The notes under the pieces were generated by a model, which searched no databases, had not been told where the DNA came from, and saw nothing but the letters and a program-made list of their open reading frames with translations. A DNA stretch of 64,000 bases from Bhargavaea ginsengi (GTDB taxonomy: Bacteria; Bacillota; Bacilli; Bacillales_A; Planococcaceae): contig NZ_FNZF01000001.1 of the NCBI RefSeq assembly GCF_900109165.1, positions 425,376-489,375 on the forward strand, in the 5' to 3' direction. The translations under genes and the position numbers were made by a program. Positions within the stretch are counted from its first letter, which is position 1. Each line of letters starts with the position of its first letter. Shown piece by piece: positions 61,462-64,000 of the stretch.

Positions 61462-62430
61462 ATGCTTAAAGAATTCTTTATCGGTCTTTCCCAAAATCAG
61501 TTCCTGAACGCTGCCGCACAGAAATACGGCCTTCAGCTCGGCGCGCAAAGTGTCGTGGCCGGTACGGATATTCATGAAGCTATTGAAACAATAAAGGAAT
61601 TAAATAAATGCGGAATATCCGCTACAGTAGATAATCTCGGGGAATTCGTCCATGACCGCGAGGAGGCGGCCGCTGCCAAGAATCAGATTCTGGGCGTTGT
61701 GGAAGCGATTCATGAGGCGGGAGTCGATGCGCATATCTCCCTAAAGGCTTCCCAGCTCGGCCTGGACATCGACTACGGCTTTGCCCTGTCCAACCTGCGG
61801 GAGATTGTCGGGGCTGCCGCAAAATATGACATGTTCGTCAACATCGACATGGAAGACTATGCCCGCCTCCAGCCATCGTTTGATATTTTGGATGAGCTCT
61901 CGAAAGACTACTCAAATGTCGGTACGGTCATCCAGGCCTACTTCCATCGGGCGGAAGACGATATCCGGGACTATAAGGACTACCGGCTCCGCATCGTGAA
62001 AGGTGCTTACAAGGAACCGGCAAACGTCGCTTTTACTGAGAAGGAAGAAATCGATCGCAACTTTATCAAATTGATCGAGTACCATCTTCTTCACGGTAAA
62101 TTCACATCAATCGCGACGCATGATCACCATGTCATCGATCATGTAAAGAAATTCGCGGAAGAAAACCAGATTCCACGGGACAATTTCGAGTTCCAGATGC
62201 TTTATGGGTTCCGCCGTGATATGCAGCACGACTTGGCAGCCGAAGGCTATAATTTCACGACATATGTACCATTCGGCAAAGATTGGTACGGCTACTTCAT
62301 GCGCCGTCTGGCTGAGCGTCCTCAGAACCTGAATCTGGTCGCCAAGCAGGTATTTACACCGAAGACCAATGCCGCCATCGCCCTTGCGGCAGGTGCCTTC
62401 CTGCTGGGGCGCATGTCGAAGCGCCGTTGA
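61462..62430 (+). CDS. putB: proline dehydrogenase
   Basis: The 322-residue enzyme is a monofunctional FAD proline dehydrogenase of the bacillus PutB/FadM type. Signs are the ISLKASQLGLDID stretch, VNIDMEDYA, RIVKGAYKEP, EFQMLYGFRRDMQ and YFMRRLAERPQN. It oxidises proline to pyrroline-5-carboxylate. The last 20 residues form a short hydrophobic helix before SKRR, so the C-terminus may touch the membrane where electrons go to quinone. The ATG at 61462 follows AAGGAG. The partner pyrroline-5-carboxylate dehydrogenase is not in this window. Confidence 0.9.
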   Translation: MLKEFFIGLSQNQFLNAAAQKYGLQLGAQSVVAGTDIHEAIETIKELNKCGISATVDNLGEFVHDREEAAAAKNQILGVVEAIHEAGVDAHISLKASQLGLDIDYGFALSNLREIVGAAAKYDMFVNIDMEDYARLQPSFDILDELSKDYSNVGTVIQAYFHRAEDDIRDYKDYRLRIVKGAYKEPANVAFTEKEEIDRNFIKLIEYHLLHGKFTSIATHDHHVIDHVKKFAEENQIPRDNFEFQMLYGFRRDMQHDLAAEGYNFTTYVPFGKDWYGYFMRRLAERPQNLNLVAKQVFTPKTNAAIALAAGAFLLGRMSKRR

Positions 62431-62439
62431 TCACGAATC

Positions 62440-62474
62440 AGGACCGCCCCCGAATTTACGGGGGCGGTCCTTTT
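62440..62474. terminator. bidirectional terminator
   Basis: AGGACCGCCCCCG and its complement form a 13-bp stem with a 6-nt loop, followed by TTTTAT. It lies between converging genes. Confidence 0.88.
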
Positions 62475-62487
62475 ATCTGGTCAGCAT

Positions 62488-63624
62488 TTATTTTTCCGAC
62501 AGCCGGACGATCGTTTCCGCAAGCAGACGGCAGCGCGGGATGAAAGAGCCGACTTCCATGTACTCATCATCGCGGTGGGCGTTTCCTCCGACGGGTCCCA
62601 TCCCGTCGATCGTCGGCACTCCTGCGGCAGAGGTGTAGGATGCATCCCCTCCCCCGCCTGTTGCAGTGTCAGTCACTTCAATTCCGATCTCGGCACCGAT
62701 GCCCCTGATCAGCTCGATCAGGCCGGCCGTCCCTTCTGTCCGCTCCATCGGCGGACGGTTGATGGCGCCCTCGACTGTGATGGTGGTCCCTTCCACGTCG
62801 GGATCTGCACAGATGTCGCGGATCGCTCGGTCAAGCGGCTCCGCCTGGGACAGCTTCGTCGTGCGGATATCCACATAACCGACAGCTTCAGGCGTGACGA
62901 CATTCACCGCATCTCCCCCCTGGATAACGCCGACATTGACGGTGATGCCTTCCCTGTAGTCTGTCAGCGCATGGAGTTTGATAATCTTGTGGGCAAGCTC
63001 TTCCGTGGCGCTTCGTCCTTTTTCCGGTTCGATGCCGGAGTGCGCGGCAACGCCATGTACACGGATCGTGTAGTCTCCTCCGCCTTTGCGGGCGCTGACG
63101 AGTGAGCCATCCTTGCGTGCGGGCTCCATGATCAGCGCGGCCTTTTTTCCTTCCGCATGGGCCTCGATCATCGGACGGCTCGTGATCGAACCGATTTCTT
63201 CGTCGCTTGTGAGGAGGATTTCGATATTGTCCAGGCCCTGGCGTTCGCTGTCTTTAATGGCCTGTACGGCGTACAGAAGCGAAACGAGGCTCGCCTTCAT
63301 GTCGATGACGCCCGGCCCGTATGCACGTCCATCCTTCACTGAGAATGGCCGCTCCGCTACCGTACCGTCACGGAAGACGGTATCCATGTGGGCGACAATC
63401 AGTATTTCGGGATCCTTCGCATCCTTTTGCCGGATGATGAGGTGGTCGCCCTGGACCTCCTGGCTGACAGTCTGGACGTCAAACCCCAGATTAACATACG
63501 CTTCTTTCAGGATTTTTCCGACCTTGTCGATTCCCGCTTTATTTCGCGAGCCGGAGTCAATATTGACAAGCTGCCCAAGCAGGCCGAGCATCTCTTCCTG
63601 ACGGCTGTTCAGGAATTGTTCCAT
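62488..63624 (-). CDS. M20-family metallopeptidase, carboxypeptidase G2-like
   Basis: The 378-residue protein has M20 zinc ligands in VAHMDTVF, GPGVIDMKASL, LTSDEEIGS and NAHRDDEY. The GxIDMKA and DEEIGS forms are typical of the CPG2/ArgE/DapE group. It should hydrolyse an amide bond next to an amino acid, such as glutamate. The ATG at 63624 has GGAG about 9 nt upstream and the ATG at 63630 is too near. It is a single gene divergent from the DnaA-box region. Confidence 0.87.
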   Translation of the reverse strand: MEQFLNSRQEEMLGLLGQLVNIDSGSRNKAGIDKVGKILKEAYVNLGFDVQTVSQEVQGDHLIIRQKDAKDPEILIVAHMDTVFRDGTVAERPFSVKDGRAYGPGVIDMKASLVSLLYAVQAIKDSERQGLDNIEILLTSDEEIGSITSRPMIEAHAEGKKAALIMEPARKDGSLVSARKGGGDYTIRVHGVAAHSGIEPEKGRSATEELAHKIIKLHALTDYREGITVNVGVIQGGDAVNVVTPEAVGYVDIRTTKLSQAEPLDRAIRDICADPDVEGTTITVEGAINRPPMERTEGTAGLIELIRGIGAEIGIEVTDTATGGGGDASYTSAAGVPTIDGMGPVGGNAHRDDEYMEVGSFIPRCRLLAETIVRLSEK

Positions 63625-63766
63625 GGTCATTCACTCCATTCGCTGTCTAGTTGATAATTACCTTTCCATTATACCGGTTCGGAGCTTTTAGTTGAAACTG
63701 CCATTCTATGTAGTTGCAAGCAGAAAGATGATGCGAAAGGCAGAAAACTTTTCGACAAAATCCGAC

Positions 63767-63877
63767 TTATCCAGATTCTGTGGATAACTCTATGCACATT
63801 ATCCACACTGCCGAACGCGGAATGAGCCGTCATTCACACACACTATCAACAGGTTATCCACCGGATTTTGTGGATAA
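63767..63877. promoter_or_regulatory. DnaA-box cluster
   Basis: Perfect TTATCCACA boxes lie at 63779-63787 (minus), 63799-63807 (plus) and 63869-63877 (minus). One-mismatch boxes lie at 63767-63775 and 63854-63862, and a weaker one at 63843-63851. This is about six boxes in 110 bp. It is not oriC, because neither dnaA nor rpmH flanks it. It sits 100-200 nt before a small gene that looks like sda, whose promoter in B. subtilis is DnaA-bound. Confidence 0.8.
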
Positions 63878-63885
63878 AGGAACAG

Positions 63886-63914
63886 TTGTTCCCGAAATGT
63901 TTCTTTGGTAAATT
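63886..63914 (+). promoter_or_regulatory. possible sigma-A promoter of the sda-like gene
   Basis: TTGTTC at 63886-63891 and TAAATT at 63909-63914 are spaced by 17 nt. The last DnaA box ends 9 nt upstream, a position suited to activation. Both hexamers are imperfect. Confidence 0.45.
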
Positions 63915-63974
63915 GAATTTACGGGAATGGCGGCGGTCCGCACTTCTCAGACTGTTGTTCCGGAGGTGAACGAG

Positions 63975-64000
63975 TTGGAAAGATTGACGGACGATCAGCT
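63975..64000 (+). CDS. sda: probable checkpoint protein Sda, cut by window edge
   Basis: Only nine residues are visible, MERLTDDQL, from a TTG start at 63975 behind GGAGGTGA. Sda of B. subtilis begins with the closely similar MRKLSDELL and is about 46 residues long. It inhibits the KinA kinase to block sporulation while replication is starting or blocked, and its promoter carries DnaA boxes. The DnaA-box cluster just upstream makes the match much stronger than nine residues alone would. The identification still rests on a short stretch. Confidence 0.55.

Noticed and set aside
63767-63877. Chromosomal replication origin
   Set aside because: The boxes are dense, but no dnaA, dnaN or rpmH gene flanks them and no clear AT-rich unwinding region follows.

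Overview
The window looks like chromosome from a low-to-mid-GC Gram-positive spore-former of the Bacillales, most like Planococcaceae such as Bhargavaea or Sporosarcina. The grounds are strong AGGAGG-type ribosome binding sites, frequent TTG/GTG starts, B. subtilis-like gene content (YtrA-type GntR, YflT, YjlB, YukE/YueB type VII secretion, a probable Sda) and good sigma-B, CcpA and PhoP-like sites. The GC content, judged by eye, is in the mid-50s. This genus-level placement is inference; no rRNA or marker gene is present. I saw no tRNA, rRNA, CRISPR array or intact insertion sequence.

Layout. 0-2.4 kb: a heterodimeric ABC exporter pair, the upstream half interrupted by one in-frame TGA where Trp is expected. 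2.5-5.2 kb: a GntR-controlled ABC operon with a clear promoter and operator. 5.2-13 kb: a DMT exporter, a PAS/degenerate-GGDEF/EAL protein, a split ThrE-type exporter, a membrane-anchored beta-propeller protein and an AtoE-type fatty acid transporter, then a 193-bp foldback repeat. 13.4-17.3 kb: a lysine catabolic operon (aminoadipate semialdehyde dehydrogenase, lysine 6-dehydrogenase, acyl-CoA dehydrogenase) with a cre site. 17.4-20.1 kb: a divergent MFS exporter and TetR regulator. 20-34 kb: mostly housekeeping, transport and stress genes, including a sigma-B-type stress pair, M20 peptidase plus dipeptide epimerase, a collagen-like protein, and a GTP cyclohydrolase II / RibD / HAD phosphatase set without an FMN riboswitch.

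35-49.7 kb is the most distinctive region. It is a complete type VII secretion locus read leftward (EsxA, EsaB, EssB, EssC, EsaA, EssA), translationally coupled to YwqH- and YwqI-like targeting factors, an LXG effector with a glycine-rich C-terminus and an AT-rich six-helix membrane protein that is a good immunity candidate. A decayed fragment of a second copy of that membrane protein and three small uncharacterised proteins follow. A stem-loop between esxA and esaB may make EsxA more abundant than the machine.

50-64 kb: a phosphate-starvation-like 5'-nucleotidase with SLH anchors and an 11-bp-periodic PhoP-like box, an AGCS symporter, stress proteins with sigma-B-like promoters, a GTPase, a small sigma factor behind twin palindromes, an HD hydrolase, glutamate dehydrogenase, proline dehydrogenase and an M20 peptidase. 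The window ends in a cluster of DnaA boxes in front of a truncated ORF that starts like Sda, the checkpoint that couples replication initiation to sporulation.
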